DNA from: JAWRCU01 sp033542235
Lineage (GTDB): Bacteria > Pseudomonadota > Alphaproteobacteria > Rhizobiales > Rhizobiaceae
Assembly: GCF_033542235.1 (NCBI RefSeq)
Contig: NZ_JAWRCU010000005.1
Span: 1-64,000 of the forward strand
Length of the DNA: 64,000 nt
Reading direction: 5' to 3'
The notes beneath the pieces are model-generated. The model was not told the origin of the DNA. It saw nothing but the letters and a program-made list of their open reading frames with translations, and searched no databases. Numbering within the stretch: the first letter of the stretch is position 1; every line of letters begins with the position of its first letter. Position numbers and translations under genes: made by a program. This document shows positions 1 to 8,444 of this stretch, in pieces.

Positions 1-124
1 CCGCCGAGTCGGGGTGCGCGGCACCGGCCCGCCGCCGGACGCCCCCACTCGAAAGCCAACGCAAGCGGAAAGGAAAGGAGGAGCCGATGGCAAACTCTGC
101 TCTTGACAACCAACGTCCCATACA

Positions 125-160
125 AGGATGCCGGCAGGCAGGTGAGGGGCGGCGCAAACG
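125..160. repeat. Partial copy of an intergenic palindromic repeat
   Basis: This stretch matches one arm of the larger palindromic element upstream of purL (6329-6511), read in reverse complement. Both contain a GGATGCCGGCA core followed by TGAGGGGC and GCGCAAACG. It lies in the leader of ttcA and is open in the ttcA frame, so it would be translated if initiation occurred at the upstream ATG at 87. Only one arm is recognisable here. Confidence 0.5.
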
Positions 161-197
161 ATCAACATTTGGTGCTGCCCGCCCGGAAGACCTTGTC

Positions 198-1079
198 ATG
201 ACCGTCCATCAAACGCCGGAACTCGACCTCCCTGAAGCCGCAGATTCGGTGCATCCGATGTTCCGCGACTGCCCGTCCTCTGTGGAATTCAACAAGCTGC
301 GCAAGCGCCTCCTGAGGAACGTGCGCCAGGCGATCGAAGATTTCGCCATGGCCAAGTCCGGCGAGCGCTGGCTGGTGGCGCTCTCCGGCGGCAAGGATTC
401 CTATGGGCTGCTCGCCATCCTGCTTGACCTCAAATGGCGGGGGCTGCTGCCCGTCGAGTTGCTTGCCTGCAACCTCGACCAGGGCCAGCCCAATTTCCCG
501 AAGCACATCCTGCCCGAATTCCTGACGCGCCACGGCGTGCCGCACCGCATCGAATACCAGGACACCTATTCGGTGGTGACCGACAAGATCCCCGAGGGCA
601 ACACCTATTGCTCGCTCTGCTCGCGGCTGAGGCGCGGTCATCTCTATCGCATTGCGCGCGAAGAGGGCTGCGCCACGCTGGCGCTCGGACACCACCGCGA
701 GGACATCCTGGAAACGTTCTTCATGAACCTCTTCCATGGCGGACGCCTCGCGGCGATGCCGCCTAAGCTCCTCAACGACGAGGGCGACGTCCTGGTCGTG
801 CGCCCGCTTGCTTATTGCGCGGAGGTCGATCTCGAGAAATTTGCGGCCGGTATGAAATTCCCGATCATTCCTTGCGATCTGTGCGGCAGCCAGGAGGGGC
901 TGCAGCGCAACGCCATGAAGACGATGCTCGAGGATATCGAGCGCCGCATGCCAGGCCGCAAGGATACGATGATCCGCGCGCTCGGCAATGTGCGGCCCTC
1001 GCACCTGATCGACCGCAAGCTGTTCGACTTCGCGGCGCTGGTCGCGGGTGCCCAACGCGGAGATGCCGATGCCCTTTGA
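198..1079 (+). CDS. ttcA: tRNA 2-thiocytidine(32) synthetase TtcA
   Basis: ATP- and [4Fe-4S]-dependent cytoplasmic thiolase making 2-thiocytidine at tRNA position 32. Visible are the PP-loop SGGKDS (residues 63-68 of a 293-residue product), the CSLC pair (C138, C141) and a later CDLC (from C226), which supply the cluster cysteines of TtcA. The frame also opens at ATG 87, which has a strong AGGAGG at 77-82 and would add 37 residues. I prefer 198 because family-like sequence begins there and the extension is partly repeat-derived (125-160). The next gene starts inside the 3' end, so the two are probably co-transcribed. The function is secure; the start is not. Confidence 0.93.
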   Translation: MTVHQTPELDLPEAADSVHPMFRDCPSSVEFNKLRKRLLRNVRQAIEDFAMAKSGERWLVALSGGKDSYGLLAILLDLKWRGLLPVELLACNLDQGQPNFPKHILPEFLTRHGVPHRIEYQDTYSVVTDKIPEGNTYCSLCSRLRRGHLYRIAREEGCATLALGHHREDILETFFMNLFHGGRLAAMPPKLLNDEGDVLVVRPLAYCAEVDLEKFAAGMKFPIIPCDLCGSQEGLQRNAMKTMLEDIERRMPGRKDTMIRALGNVRPSHLIDRKLFDFAALVAGAQRGDADAL

Positions 1080-1896
1080 TGATCGCCACATTGAATGGCT
1101 GGCGAATGCGCTGGCCGAGGCGGCCGAAGCCGAGATCATGCCGCGCTTCCGGCGCCTTGGCGCCGGCGACATCCGCCAGAAGACATCGGCCGCCGATCTG
1201 GTGACGGAGGCCGATGTCAACGCGGAACGGGTGATCACGTCTGCGATCGCCAGGCGCTATCCGGGTGCGCTGATCGTCGGCGAGGAGGCGAGCGAGGGCG
1301 ATAGGAGCCTGCTGCCACAGCTCGGCAAGGCCGAGCTTGCCTTCGTCATCGATCCCGTCGACGGCACCTTCAATTTCGCCTCGGATGTCCCGTTGTTCGG
1401 CGTGATGCTGGCGGTCGTCGTCAACGGCGAGACGGTCGCGGGAATCATCCATGATCCCGTCGGCAAGGACTTCCTGATCGGCGTTCGCGGTGCCGGAAGC
1501 CATGTGCTGACCCGTGGCGACGAGAGACTCACGGTCAGGGTCGCCGATCCGGTCCCCGTCTCGCAGATGACGGGCGCGATATCATGGCAGTATCGCAGCG
1601 AGCCGGAGCGGTCGCGGCTCGCTCGCAACCACGCCAAATGCCTGTCGCAGATCGGCTACCGCTGCGCTGCGCACGAATATCGCGTGATCGCCTCTGGGCA
1701 TGCGCATTTTGCAATCTACGGCAAGCTCATGCCCTGGGACCATCTCGGCGGCGTGCTGATCCACCAGGAGGCAGGCGGCTATGCCGCGCGGCTGGACGGC
1801 AGCGCCTATCTGCCTTGGCATATCGACGGTGGATTGATGATCGCGCCCGACAAGGCGAGCTGGGCAGAACTCAGACGCGAGTTGTGGGCGGAGTAA
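1069..1896 (+). CDS. Inositol monophosphatase family protein
   Basis: Mg-dependent phosphatase of the IMPase/FBPase/CysQ superfamily, 275 residues. Metal-site motifs are in order: GEE (about residue 73), DPVDGT (about residue 98) and a C-terminal WDHLGG...EAGG. The substrate could be inositol phosphate, another sugar phosphate or 3'-phosphoadenosine nucleotides; sequence alone does not decide. The ATG at 1069 is chosen because GGAG at 1059-1062 is well spaced; an ATG at 1063 and a GTG at 1048 are alternatives. The start overlaps the ttcA 3' end, suggesting translational coupling. Confidence 0.85.
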   Translation: MPFDDRHIEWLANALAEAAEAEIMPRFRRLGAGDIRQKTSAADLVTEADVNAERVITSAIARRYPGALIVGEEASEGDRSLLPQLGKAELAFVIDPVDGTFNFASDVPLFGVMLAVVVNGETVAGIIHDPVGKDFLIGVRGAGSHVLTRGDERLTVRVADPVPVSQMTGAISWQYRSEPERSRLARNHAKCLSQIGYRCAAHEYRVIASGHAHFAIYGKLMPWDHLGGVLIHQEAGGYAARLDGSAYLPWHIDGGLMIAPDKASWAELRRELWAE

Positions 1897-1908
1897 GGTA
1901 GGGGAGGC

Positions 1909-1938
1909 GGGCGGCAAGCATCGCGTCGCTTACCGCCC
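1909..1938. terminator. Hairpin between convergent genes, possible terminator
   Basis: GGGCGGcAAGC pairs with GCTTaCCGCCC around an 8-base loop, with one mismatch. It sits between the convergent ends of the IMPase-like gene and the MFS exporter gene. There is no clear T-tract on either side, so intrinsic termination is uncertain. Confidence 0.3.
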
Positions 1939-1942
1939 CATG

Positions 1943-3208
1943 TCAGTGAACAAGTTCGGCGCCGGCCGGTTTCGGATCGTGCTGCGCGCGAAACAGAACC
2001 CCGCCTTCCGCGATCAGCACCATGATGATGCCGAGCGCGGCGACACCGCAGAAGCCGGCTGAAAGCGGTGTCGTGGTGCCGTTGAAGGACTGGCCGATAA
2101 AGGCCCCGATCAGTCCACCGCCGAGCGTCTGGATGAAGCCCTGAACCGACGATGCCGAGCCGGCGATATGGCCGAGCGGCTCCATGGCGAGCGCGTTGAA
2201 GTTCGCGCCGATCCAGCCGAACTGGAACATGGCCGCCGCAAAGAGCAGCACGAAGCCGGCAAACGGCAACTGGCCGAACAGCGACCAGACGAACCAGATC
2301 GTGCTCACGATGAAGAAGCCGATCAGCGCGCCATGCGACAACCGGCGCATGCCGAACCTGACGACGAGGCGGGAATTCAGGAACGACGAGACCGCCATCA
2401 TGCCTGCGATGCAGGCAAAGACGACCGGGAACCAGACCCCCAGCCCATAGATGCCGACATAGATCTGCTGCGCCGAGTTGATGAAGCCGAACAGTGCGCT
2501 GAACATGACCGTCGTGGCGAGCGTGTACCAGAGCGATACGCGCGTCGTGAGAACCTTCGCGAAGGCCTCGCCGGTCGCGGCAAGTGTGAATGGCCGTCGA
2601 TCCTCCGGGTGCTGCGTCTCGGGCAGGCGCAGCGCGGCCCAGACCGTGATCGCAAGTCCGATCGTGCCCATGCAGATGAAGATCATGTGCCAGCTGGCGA
2701 ACAGCATCATCAATTGTCCGATGCTCGGCGCCACCACGGGAATGATCATGAAGACCATGAAGACCAGCGACATGATCTCGGCCATCTGCCGGCCGCCGAA
2801 ACGGTCGCGCACCATGGAGACGGCAATCACGCGCGTGGAGGCCGCGCCGATGCCCTGGATGAATCGCAGCGCAAGCAACACCTCGAAATTCGGTGCGAAA
2901 GCCGCGCCGAAGGCCGCGACCAGATAGAGCCCCATGCCGAACAGGAGAGGTGAGCGCCGGCCGAACGTATCGGAGGCCGGCCCGTAAGGCAGCAGCGCGC
3001 AGGCCATGCCGGCGAAATAGGCAGTGATCACATATTGCCGGTGGTTCGGGTTCTCGACGCCAAGGCTGGCGCCCATCTGCTGCAGACCGGGCAGCATGAT
3101 GTCGATCGCCAGCGCATTGAGCGCCATCAGGCCGGCCAGCAGCGCGATGAATTCCCAGCGCGGGAGCGGAAAGGCGAGTTCTTTGCTCGGCGAAATCTGC
3201 TTGTCCAT
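1943..3208 (-). CDS. Bcr/CflA-type MFS drug resistance transporter
   Basis: Inner-membrane proton-driven exporter of the DHA1 family, 421 residues, about 12 hydrophobic segments. The first segment contains the ALAIDIMLPGL motif typical of Bcr/CflA proteins. A GRRSPLLFG loop after the second segment matches the MFS motif A position. The start is the internal Met (MDKQISPSKE); an upstream in-frame Met would add residues encoded by the grxD terminator region. Substrates cannot be read from sequence; family members export bicyclomycin, chloramphenicol, sulfonamides or cysteine. It lies downstream of grxD on the same strand but behind a terminator-like hairpin, so it is probably a separate transcript. 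Confidence 0.88.
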   Translation of the reverse strand: MDKQISPSKELAFPLPRWEFIALLAGLMALNALAIDIMLPGLQQMGASLGVENPNHRQYVITAYFAGMACALLPYGPASDTFGRRSPLLFGMGLYLVAAFGAAFAPNFEVLLALRFIQGIGAASTRVIAVSMVRDRFGGRQMAEIMSLVFMVFMIIPVVAPSIGQLMMLFASWHMIFICMGTIGLAITVWAALRLPETQHPEDRRPFTLAATGEAFAKVLTTRVSLWYTLATTVMFSALFGFINSAQQIYVGIYGLGVWFPVVFACIAGMMAVSSFLNSRLVVRFGMRRLSHGALIGFFIVSTIWFVWSLFGQLPFAGFVLLFAAAMFQFGWIGANFNALAMEPLGHIAGSASSVQGFIQTLGGGLIGAFIGQSFNGTTTPLSAGFCGVAALGIIMVLIAEGGVLFRAQHDPKPAGAELVH

Positions 3209-3229
3209 CGCAAAGTCCCCGCTTTGACG

Positions 3230-3262
3230 GCAAAACGAAATGCGCCGGCTGGCCGGCGCATC
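3230..3262 (-). terminator. Rho-independent terminator after grxD
   Basis: On the minus strand an ATGCGCCGG/CCGGCGCAT stem is followed by TTCGTTTTG. It falls about 50 bases after the grxD stop codon and just before the MFS gene, as expected for the end of the purL-bolA-grxD transcript. Confidence 0.6.
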
Positions 3263-3308
3263 CATGGTTCAGTTTTTAAGAACCGGCCCCTTACGTGCCG
3301 GACCGGAA

Positions 3309-3644
3309 TCAGGCAGCGCCGCGGACGCTGATGCCCTTTTCCTCGAGGAAGGCTTGCAATTCGCCTGCCTGGAACATTTCGCGCACGATGTCGCAACCGC
3401 CGACGAATTCACCCTTCACATAGAGCTGTGGGATCGTCGGCCAGTTCGAATATTCCTTGATGCCCTGGCGCAGCTCGTTCGATGTGAGAACGTTGACGCC
3501 TTTGTAGTCGACGCCGACATAGTCGAGAATCTGCACGACCTGGCCGGAAAAGCCGCACTGCGGGAAGCCTGGGGTGCCTTTCATGAACAGCACCACGTCG
3601 TTACTCTTCACTTCGCTGTCGATATAATCGTTGATTCCGCTCAT
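3309..3644 (-). CDS. grxD: Monothiol glutaredoxin GrxD (Grx4 type)
   Basis: Monothiol CGFS glutaredoxin of 111 residues. The active-site motif CGFS follows FMKGTPGFPQ, and the WPTIPQLYVKG and GGCDI elements needed to bind glutathione and a bridging [2Fe-2S] cluster are present. The family carries Fe-S clusters and partners with BolA proteins in iron sensing. The internal Met (MSGINDYID) is taken as start because an upstream in-frame start adds an unrelated basic peptide. It lies downstream of a bolA-family gene and purL on the same strand, the usual order in Hyphomicrobiales. Confidence 0.96.
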   Translation of the reverse strand: MSGINDYIDSEVKSNDVVLFMKGTPGFPQCGFSGQVVQILDYVGVDYKGVNVLTSNELRQGIKEYSNWPTIPQLYVKGEFVGGCDIVREMFQAGELQAFLEEKGISVRGAA

Positions 3645-3841
3645 CAGAAAAACCTTTCGAGCCCGTGGGAGTCGGGCTTGTATCGTTCCCTTCAAATAGA
3701 CCCAACGGCAACCCGAAACAAGTCAGCGTTCAGCTGGATACGATTTCGGCCGTCTTATCATCCCGTCCGCGAGGCGAGCGAAGGATGAAGCGGCTTCGGA
3801 TCAAAACGCCATGCGGCTCGAAGAAGATTGCCCTCGACTTA

Positions 3842-4075
3842 TTAGTCCGGCGCGCTGGTTTGCAGGGCGAGTGCATGCAGGGCACCGCCCATATTGCCCT
3901 TCAGCGCCTCATACACCATCTGGTGCTGCTGCACGCGGCTCTTTCCGCGGAAGCTTTCGGCCACGACCTCGGCCGCATAGTGGTCGCCATCGCCGGCCAA
4001 GTCCCGGATGGTCACCTTGGCGTCGGGAATGCCGGCCTTGATTAGCCGCTCGATCTCGCGCGCGTCCATTGCCAT
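3842..4075 (-). CDS. BolA family protein (BolA2/YrbA type)
   Basis: Small 77-residue BolA-fold protein with the KVTIRDLAGDGDHY and RVQQHQMVYEAL segments typical of the short BolA class. Such proteins form [2Fe-2S]-bridged heterodimers with CGFS glutaredoxins, and the partner grxD is the next gene downstream. The histidine in GDGDHY and the conserved C-terminal histidine (ALHALAL) fit the cluster-binding pattern. A GAGG sits 6 bases before the chosen ATG. The gap from purL is only about 13 bases, so it is in the purL transcript. Confidence 0.92.
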   Translation of the reverse strand: MAMDAREIERLIKAGIPDAKVTIRDLAGDGDHYAAEVVAESFRGKSRVQQHQMVYEALKGNMGGALHALALQTSAPD

Positions 4076-4088
4076 GTGATTGCCTCGC

Positions 4089-6305
4089 TCAATTACCCAT
4101 GAAGCGCGGAAACCAGGATTCGTGCGCCGCCTTCAGTTCCGTAATTGGTATCGCACGCGCCTCGCCCAGTTTCAATTCGCGGCCGCCGGTCATGCCGATC
4201 CACGGCGCAAAAATGCCGGTGTCGACCACGCGCTTGTCGAAGAACCATTCTGTTTTGTCGCGCGGAATGGTGACGAGATAGCGGCCCTGGTCCTCGCCGA
4301 AGAATGTGGGGATGGGAGGGCGGCCCTGGAGGCTGTTGACGGTCGCACCTATGCCGGACGCCATCGCCATCTCCGCGAGAGCCACCGCCAGGCCGCCGTC
4401 CGAGAGGTCGTGGACAGCCGTCGCATGACCGTCGACGATCAGCGCGCGGACGAAGTCGCCGACCTTCTTTTCATGTGCCAGGTCGACCGGCGGCGGGGGG
4501 CCGTCGGCACGGCCATGTATGTCGCGCAGGTAAATCGACTGGCCGAGATGCGTGCCCCAGTCGGGCGGCGCGCCGACGAGCAGGATAGCTTCGCCTTCGG
4601 CCGCGAAGGCGATTCGCGCCATCCTCGACCAATCGCCGAGGAGGCCGACCCCGCCGATAGTGGGCGTGGGCAGGATGCCGCGGCCGTTGGTCTCGTTGTA
4701 GAGTGAGACGTTGCCCGAGACGATTGGGAAGTCGAGCGATCGACAGGCATCGCCAATGCCGGTCACCGCCCTGACGAACTGACCCATGATTTCGGGGCGC
4801 TCTGGATTGCCAAAATTGAGGTTGTCGGTCGCCGCCAAGGGCAGGGCGCCGGTGGCGGTGAGATTTCGCCAGCATTCAGCGACTGCCTGCTTGCCACCCT
4901 CATACGGGTCGGCCTCGCAATAGCGCGGCGTGACGTCGGATGAGAAGGCCAGCGCCTTGGTCGGGTGCCCGTCGACGCGCACCACGCCAGCGTCACCGCC
5001 TGGAATCTGCAGGGAATTTCCCTGGATCAGCGTGTCATATTGCTCATAGACCCAGCGGCGGCTGGAAAGGTCTGGCCCGCCGACAAGCTTCAGGAGCGCG
5101 TCGGCTATATCGGCCTGGGGAATATCGTCATTGGCGAGCGGCGCAGGCTTCTTTGGCTCGGTCCAGGGACGATCATATTCCGGAGCCTGGTCGCCGAGAT
5201 CCTTGATCGGCAGGTTGGCCCGCTCGGCGCCGTCTTGCAGGATCCGGAAACGCAGATCGTCGGTCGTGCGGCCGACGATCGCGAAATCGAGGCCCCATTT
5301 CCGGAAGATCGCCTCGGCTTCTTTCTCCTTCTCGGGGCGCAGCACCATCAGCATGCGCTCCTGGCTCTCCGAGAGCATCATCTCATAGGCGGTCATGCGC
5401 TCTTCGCGCACCGGCACCTTGTTCAGGTCGAGCTCGATGCCGAGATCCCCCTTGGCGCCCATTTCGACCGCCGAGCAGGTGAGGCCGGCGGCCCCCATGT
5501 CCTGGATGGCGATCACGGCCCCCGATGCCATCAATTCGAGGCAGGCTTCGAGCAGGCATTTTTCGGTGAAGGGATCGCCGACCTGCACGGTCGGGCGCTT
5601 TTCCTCGATCTTGTCGTCGAATTCGGCCGAGGCCATGGTCGCGCCGCCGACGCCGTCGCGGCCGGTCTTGGCGCCGAGATAGACGACGGGCAGCCCGACG
5701 CCCTCGGCCTTCGAATAGAAAATCGCATCGGTCTTGGCGATGCCCGCCGCGAATGCGTTGACCAGGCAGTTGCCATTGTAGCGGGCGTCGAAATTGACCT
5801 CACCGCCGACGGTCGGCACGCCGAAGGAGTTGCCGTATCCACCGATCCCGGCGACGACGCCGGCGACAAGGTGGCGGGTTTTCGGATGATCCGGTTCACC
5901 GAAGCGCAATGCGTTCATCGCCGCGATGGGCCTGGCGCCCATGGTGAAGACGTCGCGAAGAATGCCGCCGACACCCGTAGCCGCGCCCTGATAGGGCTCG
6001 ATGTAGGAAGGGTGATTGTGGCTCTCCATCTTGAAGACCACGCAGTCGCCATCACCGATGTCGACCACTCCTGCATTCTCGCCGGGACCCTGAATTACCT
6101 GCGGCCCCTTGGTCGGCAAGGTGCGCAGCCACTTCTTCGAGGACTTGTACGAGCAGTGCTCGTTCCACATTGCCGAGAAGATGCCGAGCTCGGTGAAGGT
6201 CGGCTCGCGGCCGATCAGCTCCAGAATCCGCTGGTACTCGTCGGGCTTCAGGCCGTGCGCGGCAATGAGTTCGGGTGTGATCGCGACTGGTTTTTCCGAA
6301 TCCAT
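4089..6305 (-). CDS. purL: Phosphoribosylformylglycinamidine synthase subunit PurL
   Basis: Large ATP-dependent subunit of FGAM synthase, the fourth step of de novo purine synthesis. It works with PurS and the glutaminase PurQ, both encoded at 8.9-9.8 kb. The 738-residue length is that of the small (PurSQL-type) PurL. Visible are NEHCSYKSSK near the N-terminus, GAATGVGGILRD and the AIR synthase-like repeats. The start is MDSEKPVAITPE; 47 further codons upstream are open but read through a palindromic repeat and look unrelated to PurL. It heads the purL-bolA-grxD operon. Confidence 0.97.
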   Translation of the reverse strand: MDSEKPVAITPELIAAHGLKPDEYQRILELIGREPTFTELGIFSAMWNEHCSYKSSKKWLRTLPTKGPQVIQGPGENAGVVDIGDGDCVVFKMESHNHPSYIEPYQGAATGVGGILRDVFTMGARPIAAMNALRFGEPDHPKTRHLVAGVVAGIGGYGNSFGVPTVGGEVNFDARYNGNCLVNAFAAGIAKTDAIFYSKAEGVGLPVVYLGAKTGRDGVGGATMASAEFDDKIEEKRPTVQVGDPFTEKCLLEACLELMASGAVIAIQDMGAAGLTCSAVEMGAKGDLGIELDLNKVPVREERMTAYEMMLSESQERMLMVLRPEKEKEAEAIFRKWGLDFAIVGRTTDDLRFRILQDGAERANLPIKDLGDQAPEYDRPWTEPKKPAPLANDDIPQADIADALLKLVGGPDLSSRRWVYEQYDTLIQGNSLQIPGGDAGVVRVDGHPTKALAFSSDVTPRYCEADPYEGGKQAVAECWRNLTATGALPLAATDNLNFGNPERPEIMGQFVRAVTGIGDACRSLDFPIVSGNVSLYNETNGRGILPTPTIGGVGLLGDWSRMARIAFAAEGEAILLVGAPPDWGTHLGQSIYLRDIHGRADGPPPPVDLAHEKKVGDFVRALIVDGHATAVHDLSDGGLAVALAEMAMASGIGATVNSLQGRPPIPTFFGEDQGRYLVTIPRDKTEWFFDKRVVDTGIFAPWIGMTGGRELKLGEARAIPITELKAAHESWFPRFMGN

Positions 6306-6328
6306 CCAAGGGGTCCTAGAACTCAGAC

Positions 6329-6511
6329 GTTTGCGCTGCCCCTCAACTGCTTGCCGGCATCCTCTTCCCGCAAACGGGGAGAGCATGCCTTCATCGATGC
6401 TTTCGCCAATCGTCGACTTTGCAAGACGAGCGCCTTGGCTGCGCATGAAAGTCCTCCTCCCCGTTTACGGGAAGAAAGTGGCGGCAGCCGGATGAGGGGC
6501 GGCGCCAACGG
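6329..6511. repeat. MITE-like palindromic intergenic element
   Basis: Two imperfect inverted arms of about 54 bases (6329-6382 and 6458-6511) flank a spacer of about 75 bases. Both arms carry a CCGCAAAC/GTTTACGG-type inner block and an outer GTTTGCGC/GCGCCAAC-type block. It lies between the purL start and the mocR end. Part of one arm recurs at 125-160 in the ttcA leader. No transposase gene is present, consistent with a non-autonomous or structural repeat. Confidence 0.7.
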
Positions 6512-6591
6512 TCAAAAACTTGCCTCCCCTTAGCGCAAGTCAGGCGGTGATACACTGCCCAGCTGCAAAAATCACAGCCTAGGGCGCTCGC

Positions 6592-8004
6592 TCAGCCGTA
6601 GCCGTCATAGCCGGGATTTCCATGGTCGATCAGCCGGCGCAGGGTGGCGAAGCCGCTCTGCACGTCCTGACGCGTAGGCGGATGCGAAAAACTGACTCGC
6701 ACACGGTGATAGACCTTGTCCGTTCGGATCGGCTTGTACTCGTCCTCGTCATCGATCAGCACACCCTCGGCTGCCGCGGCATTTTTGAAGGTGGTGGAGA
6801 GCCATGGCTCGGGCAGCTTCATCCAGAGGAACGGCGCAACGCGGTGCGACGTAAAGTCCAGCCCGGCGAAGCTCGACCGTGCGAGCGCCTCACGGCCCTC
6901 CAGCTCACGCCGAACCTGCGCGCGAATCGAATCGGCCTCGCCGGAGAGCACCAGCTCGGCGGCGAGCTCGGCGAGCAGGAACGGGATGCCGCCAGTCATC
7001 ATCTTGTGCGCCGTCTGGACGCGCGACTGGAAATTGGCCGGACACGAGACCCAGCCGGAGCGGATGCCGGCCGAGACGGTCTTCGAGAGGCCGCCGACAT
7101 GGAAGGTGCGCTCCGGCGCCAGTGCGGCGAGCGGCGCCGGCTGATCGGTGAGCAGCTCGCCGTAGAGCGCGTCCTCGATCAGCCAGACATTGTATTTGCG
7201 CGCGACCTCGACGACCGCACGGCGTCGCTCCGACGACATGATCGAGAGCGTCGGATTCTTCAGGGACGGCATGAGGAAGGCGACCTTGGGATGCTGCTGC
7301 GCGCACAGGCGCTCGAAATCCTCGGGGTCCACACCCTCGTCGTTGCCATCAATCAGGATGGTGCGCCGGCCGATGAGGTTGGCGCTGCGCGAAATCGGCG
7401 AATAGGTGAGCTGCTCGAAGGCGACCTTGTCGCCCGGCGCGGTGGTCGCGGCGATGACGGCCATGATGGCGGCATGGGCGCCGTTGGCCGATACGATCGT
7501 TTCTGGCGCTGGCGTCCAGTCGCCGCATCTCAGCCACCGGCTGCCTGCCTCCTGCCAGGACGCTGGCCACATGCGGGTGTAGTCAACGACCTCGGTGGGA
7601 TAGGAGCGGATGATTTGGCTGATCAGTGTTTGAATCGCTTCGTCCTGGCCGACGCCAGGCGCAGAGGTGCTGTCCATCCTGAGCTTGCCGGGGCTTGCCG
7701 GATTGCGGATGCCGACGTGGTGCGCAGCGACTGGCACGGGTGCAATTCCCGGGCTCGGCTCTCGGCCAAGAACGAATGTACCCCGCCCGACTTCGCCGCT
7801 GACGAGCCCGCGTTCGCGCACGAGCGCATAGGCGCGGCCCACCGTGCCGATTGTCACCCCAATGTCGTATGCGAGATCCCGCTGCGGCGGGAGTTTTGCG
7901 CCCGGCGGCAAGGTTCCGTCCGCGATGGCGTCTTCGATACGTTCGGCAAGGCGCGTGTAGAGCGGGCCTGAGCCGTGAGAGAGATCCGGAAGCCAATTTG
8001 TCAT
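6592..8004 (-). CDS. MocR-family (GntR/aminotransferase) transcriptional regulator
   Basis: A 470-residue fusion of an N-terminal GntR winged helix (about residues 12-80, with LPPGAKLPPQRDLA) to a fold-type I aminotransferase domain. The likely PLP lysine is in GGLSKTVSAG (about residue 305), with NGAHAAI and EDALYGEL as further cofactor-pocket elements. MocR proteins sense PLP or amino acid derivatives and usually act on a divergent gene and on themselves. Here the divergent neighbour is a DUF1127 gene, and the spacer holds repeated CAATT motifs. Effector unknown. Confidence 0.9.
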   Translation of the reverse strand: MTNWLPDLSHGSGPLYTRLAERIEDAIADGTLPPGAKLPPQRDLAYDIGVTIGTVGRAYALVRERGLVSGEVGRGTFVLGREPSPGIAPVPVAAHHVGIRNPASPGKLRMDSTSAPGVGQDEAIQTLISQIIRSYPTEVVDYTRMWPASWQEAGSRWLRCGDWTPAPETIVSANGAHAAIMAVIAATTAPGDKVAFEQLTYSPISRSANLIGRRTILIDGNDEGVDPEDFERLCAQQHPKVAFLMPSLKNPTLSIMSSERRRAVVEVARKYNVWLIEDALYGELLTDQPAPLAALAPERTFHVGGLSKTVSAGIRSGWVSCPANFQSRVQTAHKMMTGGIPFLLAELAAELVLSGEADSIRAQVRRELEGREALARSSFAGLDFTSHRVAPFLWMKLPEPWLSTTFKNAAAAEGVLIDDEDEYKPIRTDKVYHRVRVSFSHPPTRQDVQSGFATLRRLIDHGNPGYDGYG

Positions 8005-8009
8005 CGAGA

Positions 8010-8078
8010 CAATTTCATAGATTGCATCAATCCGAGAGTCAATTCATAGAATGTACCCGTTCAATTCTGGTGCAATTT
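8010..8078. promoter_or_regulatory. Candidate MocR operator with repeated CAATT motifs
   Basis: The spacer between mocR and the DUF1127 gene contains CAATTTCATAGATTG at 8010-8024 and CAATTCATAGAATG at 8040-8053, direct repeats 30 bases apart (about three helical turns). Further CAATT cores occur at 8062 and 8073. Paired direct repeats in the divergent spacer are typical of MocR/PdxR operators. The assignment is inferred from position and repetition only. Confidence 0.45.
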
Positions 8079-8095
8079 AATTTAGGAAGACAGCA

Positions 8096-8329
8096 ATGAC
8101 TGCAATCGAGACAATTCGCGTGTTTTCCGACAGCCACGAGATGGAGGCCGATATGGCGAAGACAGGAACCAGGATGTCGATCACATCGGTGCTGGGCTGG
8201 GTCGAGGAGCAACTGGAGAGACGGCGCAGCCGCCGCGCCTTGCTCGAAATGAGCGACGATCAGCTCAAGGATATCGGCATCTCTCGCGGTGACGCCTATC
8301 GAGAGGCCAGCAGGCCTATGTGGCTCTAG
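8096..8329 (+). CDS. DUF1127 (YjiS-like) small protein
   Basis: A 77-residue protein ending in an arginine-rich DUF1127 domain (RRSRRALLEMSDDQLKDIGI, then SRGDAYREA). Family members are small basic regulators; in related bacteria some bind RNA or affect phosphate and carbon metabolism, but no function can be assigned here. AGGAAGA at 8084-8090 precedes the ATG. The region before the domain (about 38 residues) is longer than in the minimal proteins, so initiation at the internal ATG (MAKTGTRM) is also possible. It is divergent from mocR and a likely target of it. Confidence 0.8.
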   Translation: MTAIETIRVFSDSHEMEADMAKTGTRMSITSVLGWVEEQLERRRSRRALLEMSDDQLKDIGISRGDAYREASRPMWL

Positions 8330-8444
8330 CGCGTCGGACCGAAAACCGCGCGGTCGGTGTTCGGACGGATCCGATGTCTGGACAAGGAGGTAGGAGGGCG
8401 TGGCGATCCATCGTGAACGCGCGCCACTCCAATGGAGGCGGCGG

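Noticed and set aside
4965..6533. A 522-codon open frame antisense to purL
   Set aside because: PurL is unmistakable on the other strand; the antisense product matches no family.
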